64,000 bases of DNA from Collinsella ihumii (GCF_900046475.1 NZ_FCOU01000008.1:24911-88910), one strand, 5' to 3'; shown: positions 53,019-62,598, counted from the stretch's first letter. Numbers and translations are program-made. Notes: a model not told the origin generated them from the letters alone.

Positions 53019-54307
53019 TCAGACGTTATCAAACACAAGCGGCCCGTCACCCCTCTCGGCGCGGGCGCGCTCGATGCACCCCGGCGTCAGGTCGAGCTCC
53101 GAGGGGTCCAGCACCTCGACGCCGAGCCCGTCGAGGAGCGCCCGGGCGTCGTCCCCGTAGGCCGCCAGCAGCATCGCCGAGGGGCACATGAAGGCGAGCG
53201 AGCCCCTCGGCTCGGAGTTCACGTGGCTCATCAGCAGGGCGCAGTCGGCCGGCGCCAGCCGGTCGAAGGATATCCCGCGGCCCTTCGGCAGCAGCTTCCT
53301 GATCTCGACGTGGTTGCGCTCGCAGGAGCCCTTCTGGTCCGAGCGCATCGGGTCGCAGTAGAACAGCCTCGTCTCGCCCGGCCGCTCGCAGAGCGCGGCG
53401 GCGATGCCGGCCTCGTCGGCGAACTCGGAGCCGTTGTCGGTGAGCACGACGGCGAAGACCCGGCGCACGCCGTCCTCCCCGAGCAGGGCGCGCAGGGCGC
53501 CCAGCGCGCGAACGGTCTCGGCCGAGGTCTGGGCGGCCATCGGCAGCGCCAGCTGGAACCTCGTCGCCCTGTTCAGCAGCGTCAGCACGACGGCGGAGTC
53601 GCCGGAGCGCCCCTCGACCGTGTCCATCTCCCAGCGTCCGTCCCGCGCGTCCCGCGGCAGCGCGAGGAACGCGGCGTGCGACCTGCGGTCGGAGTGGGGC
53701 GTCGGCCTGCGCGGGACCTTCCTCCTCCTCGGCTTGTAGCCGACCTTGCGCCGCAGCTCCATGTTGCTCATGCCCCCGTAGCCCTCGTCGGCCCAGCGGT
53801 ATATCGTCGACTTCGAGACGCCGAGCGACGGCCTCGTGGCCGCGATCTGCTCCGGCGACAGGCCGCGGGCGAGGTCGGAGCGGATGACCTCGAGCTTCAT
53901 GGCCATGCCCTCCTCGGTCTCGTCCACGCCCCTGCGCGCCCCGCCGAGATCCTCGTCGACGAGATCGCCGTCGGCGCGGTCGGCTTCGTGGTCCTCGAGC
54001 AGCCGCACGCCCTCTTCCTGCACCCGTTGCACACGCCCGGCGACCTCGCGAGCAGGCCGCACAGCGCGGCCGACGCCGCCGCGATGAACCGCCCCGCCCT
54101 GCTGCCCCTGGGCCTCAGGTACACCCTGTTCCTCTTGACCTCGCGCGTCACCGTGGACGGCGGCCTGCCGAGCCTGCGCGCGATCTCGCGCATGCTCTCG
54201 CCCCCGTCCAGGCCGCGCTCGATGCCCCGCCTGTCGTCGAGCGTGAGCCTCGGGTAGGCGCGCCGCGCGGCGAGCGGGGCGGCCTTCGCCCTCTTCGAGC
54301 CCTTCAT
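53019..54307 (-). pseudogene. IS30-family transposase, right arm, frameshifted
   Basis: N-terminus (MKGSKRAKAAPLAARRAYPR at 54307) and the C-terminal DDE core match the left copy. Two blocks differ (about 54045-54090 and 53940-53995 on the plus strand) and the second one shifts the frame. The left copy is intact, so the changes are probably artefactual. Confidence 0.85.
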
Positions 54308-54342
54308 ATTCCGGCCTCCTTGCCGGGGCCGCCGACCGGCCC

Positions 54343-54408
54343 CACGCCCCAAGGATTCCAGAACCCAGCGCAACGCGTTGCGCTGGGTTCTGGAATCCTT
54401 GGGGCGTG
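54343..54408. repeat. 66-bp perfect palindrome, right copy
   Basis: Identical to the palindrome at 46678-46743 and placed symmetrically, upstream of the right-arm IS30 start. Confidence 0.85.
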
Positions 54409-54432
54409 TTGCACTGAGGTTGAAACTCTACG

Positions 54433-54681
54433 GCCAACCCACACGGATTGTAGGGACACGGCGAAGACGAATTTGAGGGCTGGACAGACGGCGCATGCCG
54501 CTATACTAGGCCTTGACCATTAAGCGCAGTACGAGATGCTCGCATGGAACCAACATATCCGCGATGCGGAAATAAGCCTTTCTATGTGGATGTCTCACCG
54601 ACTGCGCTGGGGCATCTATTTTTTATGGCGCGACCGGGCCTTCGGGCGGGCGCGCGCCGCGACCATCAGGGAAGGAGTTCG
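54433..54681 (+). promoter_or_regulatory. Promoter and leader of the pyr operon
   Basis: TATACT (54502-54507) is a likely -10 with TGGACA (54481-54486) as an imperfect -35 at 15 bases. The leader of about 170 bases has a GC hairpin near 54625-54660 (CGCGACCGGGCC and GGGCGGGCGCGCG). A consensus PyrR-binding loop was not recognised. The IS arm ends only about 50 bases upstream of the promoter. Confidence 0.45.
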
Positions 54682-55266
54682 ATGAGCACGCCTACACCCA
54701 AAGCCGTCATCATGGATGAGGCATCCGTCTCGCGTGCGATGACGCGCATCGCGCACGAGATTCTCGAGCGCAACGAAGGGTGCGAGAACCTCGCCATCGT
54801 GGGCATCGTCACCCGTGGCGACCTTCTGGCCAAGCAGCTCGTAGACCGCATCAAGGAGATCGAGGGGGTGGACATCCCGCTCGGCAGCCTCGACATCAGC
54901 TTCTATCGCGATGACTTCCTGACCCACTTCTCGCCCGAGGTGCACGCCACGCACATCCCGTTCGATGTCGACGGGAAGCGCATCGTGCTGGTCGACGACA
55001 TCCTGTACACGGGCCGCACGATCCGCTGCGCGCTGGACGCCATCATGGACCTCGGCCGCCCCTCGCGCATCGAGCTCGCCGTCCTCGTGGACCGCGGCCA
55101 TCGCGAGCTTCCCATCTGCCCCGATTTCGTGGGCAAGAACGTTCCGTCCTCGCACGAGGAGAACGTCCGCCTGTATCTCAAGGAGGTCGACGGCCGCACG
55201 GCCGTTGAGATCTTCGACGTCGCGCCCGGGGCACACGTGGGCTCCGCGCCTCTGGGAGGTGAGTAG
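54682..55266 (+). CDS. pyrR: Pyrimidine operon regulator / uracil phosphoribosyltransferase PyrR
   Basis: 194 residues from MSTPTPKAVIMDEASVSRAM (AAGGAG upstream). The PRPP-binding loop is VDDILYTGRT at 104-113, and NLAIVGIVTRGDLLAKQL and HRELPICPDFVGKNVPSS are PyrR-specific. It binds pyr mRNA when UMP is high and represses the operon it heads. pyrB follows after four bases. Confidence 0.95.
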   Translation: MSTPTPKAVIMDEASVSRAMTRIAHEILERNEGCENLAIVGIVTRGDLLAKQLVDRIKEIEGVDIPLGSLDISFYRDDFLTHFSPEVHATHIPFDVDGKRIVLVDDILYTGRTIRCALDAIMDLGRPSRIELAVLVDRGHRELPICPDFVGKNVPSSHEENVRLYLKEVDGRTAVEIFDVAPGAHVGSAPLGGE

Positions 55267-55270
55267 CCGC

Positions 55271-56215
55271 ATGGCTTTCAATCACAAGCATCTGATCGAC
55301 ATCCGGGAGTACTCCGATACCGATCTCATGACCATTCTGGAGACGGCGAAGGCCTTCTCCCAGGTCAACGAGCGCGCCATCAAGAAGGTGCCGACGCTCA
55401 AGGGCAAGACCATCGTCAACATGTTCAACGAGCCCTCCACGCGCACCCGCAGCTCCTTCGAGCTCGCCGAGAAGCGCCTGTCCGCCGACAGCCTGAACTT
55501 CGGCGGCTCCTCGACGTCCACCGTCAAGGGAGAGAGCCTCATCGACACCGTCATGACGCTCAACTCCTATAAGATCGACATGGTCGTCATCCGCGACAAG
55601 CACGCGGGCGCCCCCTACATCGTCACGCAGCATTCTCCCGTGTCGGTCATCGACGCGGGCGACGGCAAGCACGGCCACCCCACCCAGGCCCTGCTCGACC
55701 TGTACTCCATCTGGGAGCGCAAGCACACCTTCGAGGGTCTGAAGGTCGGTATCGTGGGCGACATCTCGCACTCCCGCGTGTGCGGCTCGCTCATCCCCGC
55801 GCTCAAGATCATGGGCGCCGAGGTGACGATCATCGCCCCCGGCACGCTCATCCCGCCCGCGCCCGAGGTGCTCGGCGTCGACCACGTGAGCTACAGCCTC
55901 GACGACGCGCTCCCCGAGCTCGACGTCGTCTACATGCTGCGCATCCAGCGCGAGCGCCTCGAGGGCGCCCCGTTCCCGAGCCTGCGCGAGTACCACGAGC
56001 TGTACGGCCTCACGCGCAAGCGCGAGCATCTCATGAAGCCCGACGCCATCGTGTGCCACCCCGGCCCGATCAACCGCGGCGTCGAGTTCGACTCCTACAT
56101 GGCCGACCATCCTGAGCGCTCGGTCATCTTGGACCAGGTCTATGCCGGCATCTGCGTGCGCATGGCCGCCCTGTATCTGCTGCTTGGAGGTGCCGATAAT
56201 GGCCTTGCTTCTTAA
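55271..56215 (+). CDS. pyrB: Aspartate carbamoyltransferase catalytic subunit
   Basis: 314 residues from MAFNHKHLIDIREYSDTDLM. Carbamoyl-phosphate binding FNEPSTRTRSSFELA lies at 52-66, with HGHPTQALLDLYSI and VGDISHSRVCGSLI for aspartate and phosphate contacts and YMLRIQRER near the C-terminus. It catalyses the committed step of pyrimidine synthesis. It overlaps pyrC by 17 bases. No pyrI is present, so the enzyme is the unregulated trimer type. Confidence 0.97.
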   Translation: MAFNHKHLIDIREYSDTDLMTILETAKAFSQVNERAIKKVPTLKGKTIVNMFNEPSTRTRSSFELAEKRLSADSLNFGGSSTSTVKGESLIDTVMTLNSYKIDMVVIRDKHAGAPYIVTQHSPVSVIDAGDGKHGHPTQALLDLYSIWERKHTFEGLKVGIVGDISHSRVCGSLIPALKIMGAEVTIIAPGTLIPPAPEVLGVDHVSYSLDDALPELDVVYMLRIQRERLEGAPFPSLREYHELYGLTRKREHLMKPDAIVCHPGPINRGVEFDSYMADHPERSVILDQVYAGICVRMAALYLLLGGADNGLAS

Positions 56216-57488
56216 GAACGCCCACATCGTCGACCCGTCCGTCAACCTTGACGGCGTGGCCGATGTCGCCATCGAGGGCGACCGCATCACCGCCGTCGGC
56301 GAGAACCTTGCCGTCGAGGGCGCCGAGGTCATCGACCTTTCCGGCAAGTACCTCGTGCCGGGCCTCGTGGACATGCACGTCCACCTGCGCGACCCGGGCT
56401 ACGAGCACAAGGGTGACATCGTGAGCGAGACCCGCGCCGCTGCCAAGGGCGGCATGACCGGCGTGTGCTCCATGCCCAACACCGACCCGGTGACCGACAA
56501 CGGCGTGGCCGTCGAGTACGTGAAGTCCGTCGCCGCCGCCAAGGGCCACTGCCGCGTCTATCCGTCCGGCGCCATCACCAAGGGCCTCAAGGGCGAGATC
56601 ATCTCCGAGATGGGCGACATGGTCGCCCACGGCTGCGTCGCGTTCACCGACGACGGCCGCGGCATCCAGGGCGCCGGCATGCTGCGCCGCGCCATGGACT
56701 ACGGCAAGATGTTCGGCAAGGTCTTCATGAGCCACTGCCAGGACGAGGACCTCGTCGGCGAGGGCCAGATCAACGAGGGCGCCGTGTCCACGCGCCTCGG
56801 TCTTCTGGGATGGCCCGCGGAGGGCGAGGAGCTCCAGATCCAGCGCGACATCATGATTGCCCGCCTGACCGGCGCCAAGCTGCACATCCAGCACATCTCG
56901 ACCGCGCGCGGCCTCGAGATGGTCCGCGCCGCCAAGGCCGAGGGCCTTCCGGTCACCTGCGAGGCGACCCCGCATCACCTGTTCCTCACCGAGGACGCCA
57001 TCGACGAGACCTACAACACCTCCCTCAAGGTCAACCCGCCGCTGCGCACCGCCGCGGACGCCGAGGCCCTGCGCGAGGGCGTCGCCGACGGCACGGTCGA
57101 CGCGATCGTGACCGACCATGCGCCCCATGCCGACTGGGAGAAGTCTCGCGAGTTCGAGCTGGCTCCGTTCGGCATGATCGGCATCGAGGGCTCGCTGGCG
57201 CTCGTGCTGACCAACCTGGTCAAGACCGGCAAGATCACCTACCAGCGCATGGTGGAGCTCATGTCCATCGCCCCGCGCCGCATCCTCGGCGTCGAAGAGG
57301 TCAAGATCGAGGCCGGCTCGCTTGCCGACATCACCGTGTTCGATCCCGAGATCCGCTGGACGATCGGCGAGGACGGCTTTGAGTCCCGCGCCCATAACTG
57401 CGGCTTCACGGGCACCGAGGTCTGCGGTCGCGCCACCGACGTGTTCGTGGGCGGCAAGGCGACCCTGCGCGATGGCGTCGTCTGCTAG
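56199..57488 (+). CDS. pyrC: Dihydroorotase
   Basis: 429 residues from MALLLKNAHIVDPSVNLDGV (GGAGG upstream). The zinc site begins DMHVHLRDPGYEHKGD with His60 and His62; SHCQDEDL, IQHISTARGLEMV and VTDHAPH supply the rest. It is the class I (long) type. It converts carbamoyl aspartate to dihydroorotate. The gene is coupled to pyrB. Confidence 0.96.
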   Translation: MALLLKNAHIVDPSVNLDGVADVAIEGDRITAVGENLAVEGAEVIDLSGKYLVPGLVDMHVHLRDPGYEHKGDIVSETRAAAKGGMTGVCSMPNTDPVTDNGVAVEYVKSVAAAKGHCRVYPSGAITKGLKGEIISEMGDMVAHGCVAFTDDGRGIQGAGMLRRAMDYGKMFGKVFMSHCQDEDLVGEGQINEGAVSTRLGLLGWPAEGEELQIQRDIMIARLTGAKLHIQHISTARGLEMVRAAKAEGLPVTCEATPHHLFLTEDAIDETYNTSLKVNPPLRTAADAEALREGVADGTVDAIVTDHAPHADWEKSREFELAPFGMIGIEGSLALVLTNLVKTGKITYQRMVELMSIAPRRILGVEEVKIEAGSLADITVFDPEIRWTIGEDGFESRAHNCGFTGTEVCGRATDVFVGGKATLRDGVVC

Positions 57489-57601
57489 CCGCGCGCATTT
57501 GCTACCATAGGTACCAACCGTTAGCTGCGGGCCGGGTGCGCCATCTCGCAAGAGGGGTGCCTCGGCCCGTTGAGTTTCGCTTATCAAGAGAGGAGACGCG
57601 T

Positions 57602-58396
57602 ATGCCCCAGCCTTCTTCGGCTCGGCTGCATGAGTTCAGGATCGTCTCGAACGACAAGATCGCCGACGACACCTATGCGCTTGTCATCGAGGCCCCGGCG
57701 CTCGCAGCCGCCATCAAACCCGGACAGTTCATGAATTTCGAGGTTCCCGGCAACGCCATGAGCCTGCTGCGCATCCCGCTGTCCTACGCCCGCGCGGACG
57801 CGGACGCCGGCACGGTCGAGATCTGGTACGCGGTGGTGGGCGAGGGCACCGAGCGCCTGTCGCAGATGCGGCCCGGCGACACCTCGACGGTGCTCGGCCC
57901 CGGCGGCCACGGGTGGAGCGTGCCCGAGGGCTGCTCGCGCGCGCTGCTCGTCGGCGGCGGCATCGGCGTCCCCCCGCTGGTTCCGTTGGCCGAGCAGCTG
58001 CATGCCCAGGGCATCGAGTTCGACGTGTGCCTGGGCGCCAAGACGGCGACCGCCGGCGTGGGCAGCTCGGAGCTCGACGCGCTCGGCGCGCACGTCATCG
58101 AGATCGCGACCGATGACGGTACGGACGGCTACCACGGCTTCGTGACCGACCCCGCCGCCAAGCTGCTCGACGAGAAGCGCTATGACTACGTCGCCACCTG
58201 CGGCCCGGGCGTCATGATGTCCAAGGTCGCCGAGGCCGCCGCCAAGGCGGGCGCGTACTGCGAGGCGTCGCTCGAGCGCATGATGAGCTGCGGGTTCGGT
58301 GCCTGCAGTACCTGCAACGTCGAGACGACGGAGGGTATGAAGGGCGCCTGCATGTGCGGTCCCGTGTTCGATGCATCCAAGGTGGTGGTCTGGTGA
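57602..58396 (+). CDS. pyrK: Dihydroorotate dehydrogenase electron-transfer subunit
   Basis: 264 residues from MPQPSSARLHEFRIVSNDKI (GAGAGGAG upstream). An FAD-binding barrel (RIPLSYARADADAG) and NAD-binding part (LVGGGIGVPPLVPLA) are followed by a 2Fe-2S motif CGFGACSTCNVETTEG with a fourth Cys in ACMCGP. It passes electrons from PyrD to NAD. The next gene, pyrD, overlaps its stop. Confidence 0.95.
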   Translation: MPQPSSARLHEFRIVSNDKIADDTYALVIEAPALAAAIKPGQFMNFEVPGNAMSLLRIPLSYARADADAGTVEIWYAVVGEGTERLSQMRPGDTSTVLGPGGHGWSVPEGCSRALLVGGGIGVPPLVPLAEQLHAQGIEFDVCLGAKTATAGVGSSELDALGAHVIEIATDDGTDGYHGFVTDPAAKLLDEKRYDYVATCGPGVMMSKVAEAAAKAGAYCEASLERMMSCGFGACSTCNVETTEGMKGACMCGPVFDASKVVVW

Positions 58397-59316
58397 GCCA
58401 GGTGAATATGGCCGTCGACTTCGGCGGCATCAAGATGAAGAACCCCATCAACACCGCGGCCGGCACGTTCGGCCAGGGTTGGCAGTTCGAGCCGTTCATC
58501 AACGTGAGCGACCTGGGCGCCATCACGACCAAGGGCTGCGCGGCCGAGCCGTGGCCCGGCAACCCGGCGCCCCGCATGTGCGAGATCCCCGGCGGCATGA
58601 TGAACTCCGTCGGCCTGCAGAACCCCGGCGTCCGCGGGTTTGCCGAGGAGTCCGGCGAGTACCTGGCCGATCTTACGGCCAAGGGCACGCAGGTCATCTG
58701 CCAGGTGGCGGGCCACTCCACCGAGGAGTACGTGCGCGCGCTCGAGCTGTTCTGCGAGCTGTGCCCCTGGGCCGCCGGCTTCGAGATCAACGTGAGCTGC
58801 CCCAACATCTCGGCGGGCGGCGCCGCCTGCGGATCGACGCCCGAGGGCGCCGCCGAGGTCATGCGCGCGTGCCGCAAGGTCACGGACAAGCCGCTTGTCG
58901 TCAAGATGGCCCCGGTCCGCGTGGCGGAGATCGCCCGTGCGCTCGAGGCGGAGGGCGCCGACGGCCTGTCGGTCATCAACTCCATTTCCGGTATGGCCAT
59001 CGACGTGCATACGCGCAAGAGCCGCCTGTCCAAGCCCACGGGCGGCATGTCCGGCCCGCTGTGCCACCACATCGCCGTGCGCATGGTTTGGGAGGTCGCC
59101 AACGCGGTGGACATCCCCATCAACGGCGTGGGCGGCGTCATGACCGGCGAGGACGCGGCGGAGTTCATCCTTGCCGGCGCGACCTGCGTGTCGGTCGGCA
59201 TGGCCAGCTTCGTCGACCCGACCGCCTCGGTGCGCATCCTGCATGAGCTCGAGGACTGGGCCGCATCGCAGGGCGTGTCCGACATCAACGAGCTCCGGGG
59301 GGCCGTCATATGCTAG
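58393..59316 (+). CDS. pyrD: Dihydroorotate dehydrogenase, class 1B
   Basis: 307 residues from a GTG overlapping the pyrK stop, with AAGGTGG upstream; ATG at 58408 is a weaker alternative. VDFGGIKMKNPINTAAGTFG, EINVSCPNISAGGAACG (catalytic Cys) and INGVGGVMTGEDAAEFILAG are class 1B motifs, consistent with the PyrK partner. It oxidises dihydroorotate to orotate in the cytoplasm. Confidence 0.95.
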   Translation: MSQVNMAVDFGGIKMKNPINTAAGTFGQGWQFEPFINVSDLGAITTKGCAAEPWPGNPAPRMCEIPGGMMNSVGLQNPGVRGFAEESGEYLADLTAKGTQVICQVAGHSTEEYVRALELFCELCPWAAGFEINVSCPNISAGGAACGSTPEGAAEVMRACRKVTDKPLVVKMAPVRVAEIARALEAEGADGLSVINSISGMAIDVHTRKSRLSKPTGGMSGPLCHHIAVRMVWEVANAVDIPINGVGGVMTGEDAAEFILAGATCVSVGMASFVDPTASVRILHELEDWAASQGVSDINELRGAVIC

Positions 59317-60029
59317 ATTCCGATGCCCGCGACCGCGTGATCGTCGCCATCGACTGCGGGCGCGAGGAGGCGCTCGACCTCGCCGACCGCCTGTCGGGCC
59401 ATGCCCGGTGGCTCAAGGTCGGCATGACGCTGTTCTACGCCGAGGGCCCCGCGATCGTGGCCGAGATGCGCGAGCGCGGCTTCAAGGTCTTCCTCGACCT
59501 CAAGCTTCACGACATCCCGCATCAGGTGCGCGGCGCCGCCGAGGCGGCTGTGCGCACCGGCGCGGACCTGCTGACCATCCACGGCCTGGGAGCCGGCGCC
59601 ATGATGGCCGCCGCGCGCGAGGGCGTGGAGGCGGCCGCCGAGGGCGGCGAGCGCGCGAAGGTCATCGCGGTGACCGTGCTCACGAGCATGGACCAGGCCG
59701 CGCTGTCCTCCATCGGCGTCGAGTCGCCGGTTGCCGACGAGGCCGACCGCCTGGCCGGCCTGGCCGCGCAAAACGGCATCGACGGCGTGGTGTGCTCGCC
59801 GCAGGAGGCCTCTCGCATGCGTGAACTTCTGGGTGAGGGAGCGCTTGTCGTGACGCCCGGCGTGCGTCCGGCGGGCGCGGCGCTCGGAGACCAGAGCCGC
59901 GTCGCCACGCCCGCTCAGGCCATCGCGCGAGGCGCGAGCCATATCGTCGTCGGCAGGCCCATTACCAGCGCGGACGATCCCGTCGCCGCCTATGAGGCCA
60001 TCGTCGCCGAGCTCGTCGAGCAGGCCTAG
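59310..60029 (+). CDS. pyrF: Orotidine 5'-phosphate decarboxylase
   Basis: 239 residues. The catalytic set is FLDLKLHDIPHQV with Asp63, Lys65 and Asp68; substrate binding is seen in VTPGVRPAG and HIVVGRPITSADDP. It makes UMP from OMP. It overlaps pyrD by seven bases and ends the operon. pyrE is not in the window, so orotate phosphoribosyltransferase must be encoded elsewhere. Confidence 0.96.
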   Translation: MLDSDARDRVIVAIDCGREEALDLADRLSGHARWLKVGMTLFYAEGPAIVAEMRERGFKVFLDLKLHDIPHQVRGAAEAAVRTGADLLTIHGLGAGAMMAAAREGVEAAAEGGERAKVIAVTVLTSMDQAALSSIGVESPVADEADRLAGLAAQNGIDGVVCSPQEASRMRELLGEGALVVTPGVRPAGAALGDQSRVATPAQAIARGASHIVVGRPITSADDPVAAYEAIVAELVEQA

Positions 60030-60108
60030 TTTCTCCATGTCGTGCCGCGCCTATCGCGAAACTTTCGTGGAGCGAAGCCGAGAATGTCCATTCTTCCTGC
60101 GGTTTTGC

Positions 60109-60137
60109 TTGAAGTTTGGGAACACATCGACTAAGGT
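60109..60137 (+). promoter_or_regulatory. Promoter of the mIHF-gmk-rpoZ-thiI unit
   Basis: TTGAAG (60109-60114) and TAAGGT (60132-60137) with a 17-base spacer, about 85 bases before the mIHF start. Confidence 0.6.
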
Positions 60138-60223
60138 ATTACGGCGCATGAGTGCAAAGACCGCAGGTCACGCGCTTGCGTTCAATGTTTTATGGTAAGT
60201 AACCCTACGTAATTGGAGGTATC

Positions 60224-60532
60224 ATGGCGCTTCCTCAGCTCACCGATGAGCAGCGCAAGGCTGCTCTGGAGAAGGCTGCTGCCGCCCGTCACGCCCGTGC
60301 CGAGCTTCGCGAGAAGATCAAGAAGGGTGAGATCTCGCTCGAGTCCGTCCTCAACTCCGACGATCCGATCGCCTCTCGCATGAAGGTCTCCACCCTCATC
60401 GAGTCGCTCCCCGGCTACGGCAAGGCCAAGGCTGCCAAGATCATGGACGAGCTGGGCATTTCCGCTACGCGTCGTGTCCAGGGTCTCGGTGTCCGCCAGC
60501 GCGAGCAGCTCCTCGAGCAGCTCTCCCGTTAA
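60224..60532 (+). CDS. mihF: Actinobacterial integration host factor mIHF
   Basis: 102 residues, starting MALPQLTDEQRKAALEKAAA with GGAGG upstream. LPGYGKAKAAKIMDELGISATRRVQGLGVRQREQLLE is the helix-two-turn-helix region of mycobacterial IHF. It bends DNA and helps organise the chromosome. The family is restricted to Actinobacteria and is typically next to gmk, as here. Confidence 0.95.
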   Translation: MALPQLTDEQRKAALEKAAAARHARAELREKIKKGEISLESVLNSDDPIASRMKVSTLIESLPGYGKAKAAKIMDELGISATRRVQGLGVRQREQLLEQLSR

Positions 60533-61102
60533 GTGAGCGGCTACACCCCTAAGCTCTTTGTGATTTCCGGACCGTCAGGTGCAGGGAAGGGGACGCTGGT
60601 TGCGCGCATCCGCGACCGGTATCCTCGGCTCGGCCTGACGGTTTCCGCTACCACACGGGAGCCACGCGAGGGCGAGATCGACGGCAAGAGCTACTACTTC
60701 CTGACCGATGAGGAGTTTTCCCGCCGTGTCGAGGCGGGGGAATTCGTCGAGTGGGCGCATGTGCACGGCCATTGCTACGGCACGCTCGTGAGCGAGATCA
60801 CGTCCAAGCTGGACAGCGGCAGCTCCCTGGTGCTCGAGATCGATGTGCAGGGCGCCTTCCAGGTCAAGGAGCGCTTCCCCGACGCCGTCCTCGTGTTCAT
60901 CATGCCCCCTTCGCTCGCTATACTGAAACAGCGCCTGAGCGACCGCGGAACCGAGACCGACGAGTCGCTCACCTTGAGGATGGCCAACGCCGAGCGCGAG
61001 ATGGCGCTCGCCGACCGCTACGACGACGTGGTGGTCAACGACGACCTCGAGCGCGCGACGGGCGAGCTGTTGGGTGTTATCGAGAAGCATGAAAGGAACT
61101 GA
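60533..61102 (+). CDS. gmk: Guanylate kinase
   Basis: 189 residues with a GTG start immediately after the mIHF stop, implying translational coupling. P-loop GPSGAGKG lies at 13-20, followed by SATTREPREGEIDGKSYYFL and EIDVQGAFQVKERFPDAVLVFI. It makes GDP from GMP. Confidence 0.96.
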   Translation: MSGYTPKLFVISGPSGAGKGTLVARIRDRYPRLGLTVSATTREPREGEIDGKSYYFLTDEEFSRRVEAGEFVEWAHVHGHCYGTLVSEITSKLDSGSSLVLEIDVQGAFQVKERFPDAVLVFIMPPSLAILKQRLSDRGTETDESLTLRMANAEREMALADRYDDVVVNDDLERATGELLGVIEKHERN

Positions 61103-61108
61103 GACGTC

Positions 61109-61390
61109 ATGTCCGTAATCAAGCCCCGTATCGACGACCTGCTGGAGAAGACGGATAACAACCGCTTCCTTCTGGCATCGCTCGCCTCCAAGCGCGCCTG
61201 CGACATCAACAGCATGCTGCGCGGCCAGCACAGCCGCGTTCTGGCCGTCCAGGATGTCGACGATATCACCATCGCACTGTCCGGCGCCGACACCATCTCC
61301 ATGGCCATGGATGAGATCCTCGACGGAGACATCTCCTACGACCACGAGCGCTACGTGTCGGCCCTGCAGCACGCCAACCCGGAAGCGTAG
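61109..61390 (+). CDS. rpoZ: RNA polymerase omega subunit
   Basis: 93 residues beginning MSVIKPRIDDLLEKTDNNRF. LASKRACDINSMLRG matches the conserved omega core (usual A-K-R-A-R-Q-I-N pattern). It follows gmk by six bases, the standard gmk-rpoZ arrangement. Confidence 0.88.
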   Translation: MSVIKPRIDDLLEKTDNNRFLLASLASKRACDINSMLRGQHSRVLAVQDVDDITIALSGADTISMAMDEILDGDISYDHERYVSALQHANPEA

Positions 61391-61395
61391 CGCGT

Positions 61396-62571
61396 ATGGC
61401 GAGCCGCGTTTGCCTGGTCCATTATCACGAGATCGGGCTCAAGGGTAAAAACCGCGCGCGTTTCGAGCATATTCTCATGGATAACCTGAAGGCGGCCTTG
61501 GCCGCCTTTTCCGTGGCGACGATCGCGCGCATCTCCGGCCATATCCTCGTGACGTTCTCCGTCGCGGGGGAGGCCGAGCGCGCGTTCGAGCTCATCGCAC
61601 GCGTTCCGGGCGTCGCCCGGGTCTCGCTGGCGTTCCACACCAACCGCGAGGCGCATGAATACTGCCAGGCGGCGGTGCGCGCCCTGCGCGAAGCAGGGGA
61701 GTTCTCCTCCTTCAAGGTCGCCGCGCGCCGTTCGAACACCGACTACGAGCTCACCTCGATCGACCTCAACCGGCAGGTCGGCGAGGTGCTGTGCGAGGCC
61801 TTCCCCGACAAGAAGGTCCTCATGCACGACCCCGACATCCAGGTTCACGTGCTTGTGGTCCAGGGCAGCGTCTACGTATATGCCAAGAGCATCCCCGGCG
61901 TGGGGGGTCTGCCGCAGGGGAGCGCGGGCAAGGTCGTGACCCTGCTCTCGAGCGGCATCGATTCCCCGGTTGCCACGTGGATGCTCGCGCGGCGCGGCGC
62001 CACGCCCGTCCCGGTGCACTTCTCGGGCCGTCCCCAGACGGCCGACACGAGCGAGTATCTTGTGCAGGATGTGATCGAGGCGCTGGCTCCCGCCGTGAAG
62101 ATCCCGCGCCTCTACGTCGTCCCGTTCGGCGATTGCCAGCGCGAGATCTCGCTTGCCTGCCCGAGCGACCTGCGTGTGATCATGTATCGCCGCGTGATGT
62201 ACTCCGTGGCCGAGCGGATCGCCAGGCTCGAGAACGCCAAGGCCATCGTGACGGGCGAGTCGCTCGGTCAGGTCGCCTCGCAGACGCTTGAGAACATCAT
62301 GGCGGTCAACGAGGTCGCGAGCCTTCCGGTGTTCCGCCCGCTGATCGGTTCGGATAAGCAGGAGATCATCGCGCGCGCCAAGCAGATCGGGACCTACGAC
62401 ATCTCGACGCAGGATGCTCCCGACTGCTGCACGCTGTTCATGCCCCGCCGTCCCGAGACGCACGCCAAGATGGACAAGGTGCACGAGGCATGGGACATGT
62501 TCGACCACGATGCGATGATCGAGCAGCTCGTGCGCGATGTCGAGCACATCGATTTTCCGCGTCAGCCGTAA
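61396..62571 (+). CDS. thiI: tRNA 4-thiouridine synthetase
   Basis: 391 residues. A ferredoxin-like/THUMP N-terminus (LVHYHEIGLKGKNRARFE, FKVAARRSNTDYELTS) is followed by the PP-loop SSGIDSPVATWML and ATPase core ending DAPDCCTLFMPRRPETHA, which holds a candidate catalytic Cys. There is no rhodanese domain, so sulfur is probably delivered differently than in E. coli. An intrinsic terminator follows. Confidence 0.95.
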   Translation: MASRVCLVHYHEIGLKGKNRARFEHILMDNLKAALAAFSVATIARISGHILVTFSVAGEAERAFELIARVPGVARVSLAFHTNREAHEYCQAAVRALREAGEFSSFKVAARRSNTDYELTSIDLNRQVGEVLCEAFPDKKVLMHDPDIQVHVLVVQGSVYVYAKSIPGVGGLPQGSAGKVVTLLSSGIDSPVATWMLARRGATPVPVHFSGRPQTADTSEYLVQDVIEALAPAVKIPRLYVVPFGDCQREISLACPSDLRVIMYRRVMYSVAERIARLENAKAIVTGESLGQVASQTLENIMAVNEVASLPVFRPLIGSDKQEIIARAKQIGTYDISTQDAPDCCTLFMPRRPETHAKMDKVHEAWDMFDHDAMIEQLVRDVEHIDFPRQP

Positions 62572-62598
62572 CGGGGAAACACCCGCCGATTCATCCTA

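Larger units (their letters stand above)
46654..54432. repeat. 7.8-kb inverted repeat of IS30 plus IS21
   Basis: Outer ends 46654-46680 and 54406-54432 are reverse complements (CGTAGAGTTTCAACCTCAG), and the arms match almost perfectly inward through IS30, IS21 and a 22-bp stem to a 14-base loop at 50539-50552. The arms differ only in a few short blocks. A true palindrome of this size is unstable in bacteria, and other artefacts are present, so the arrangement may be an assembly product of one IS30-IS21 composite. Confidence 0.85.
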
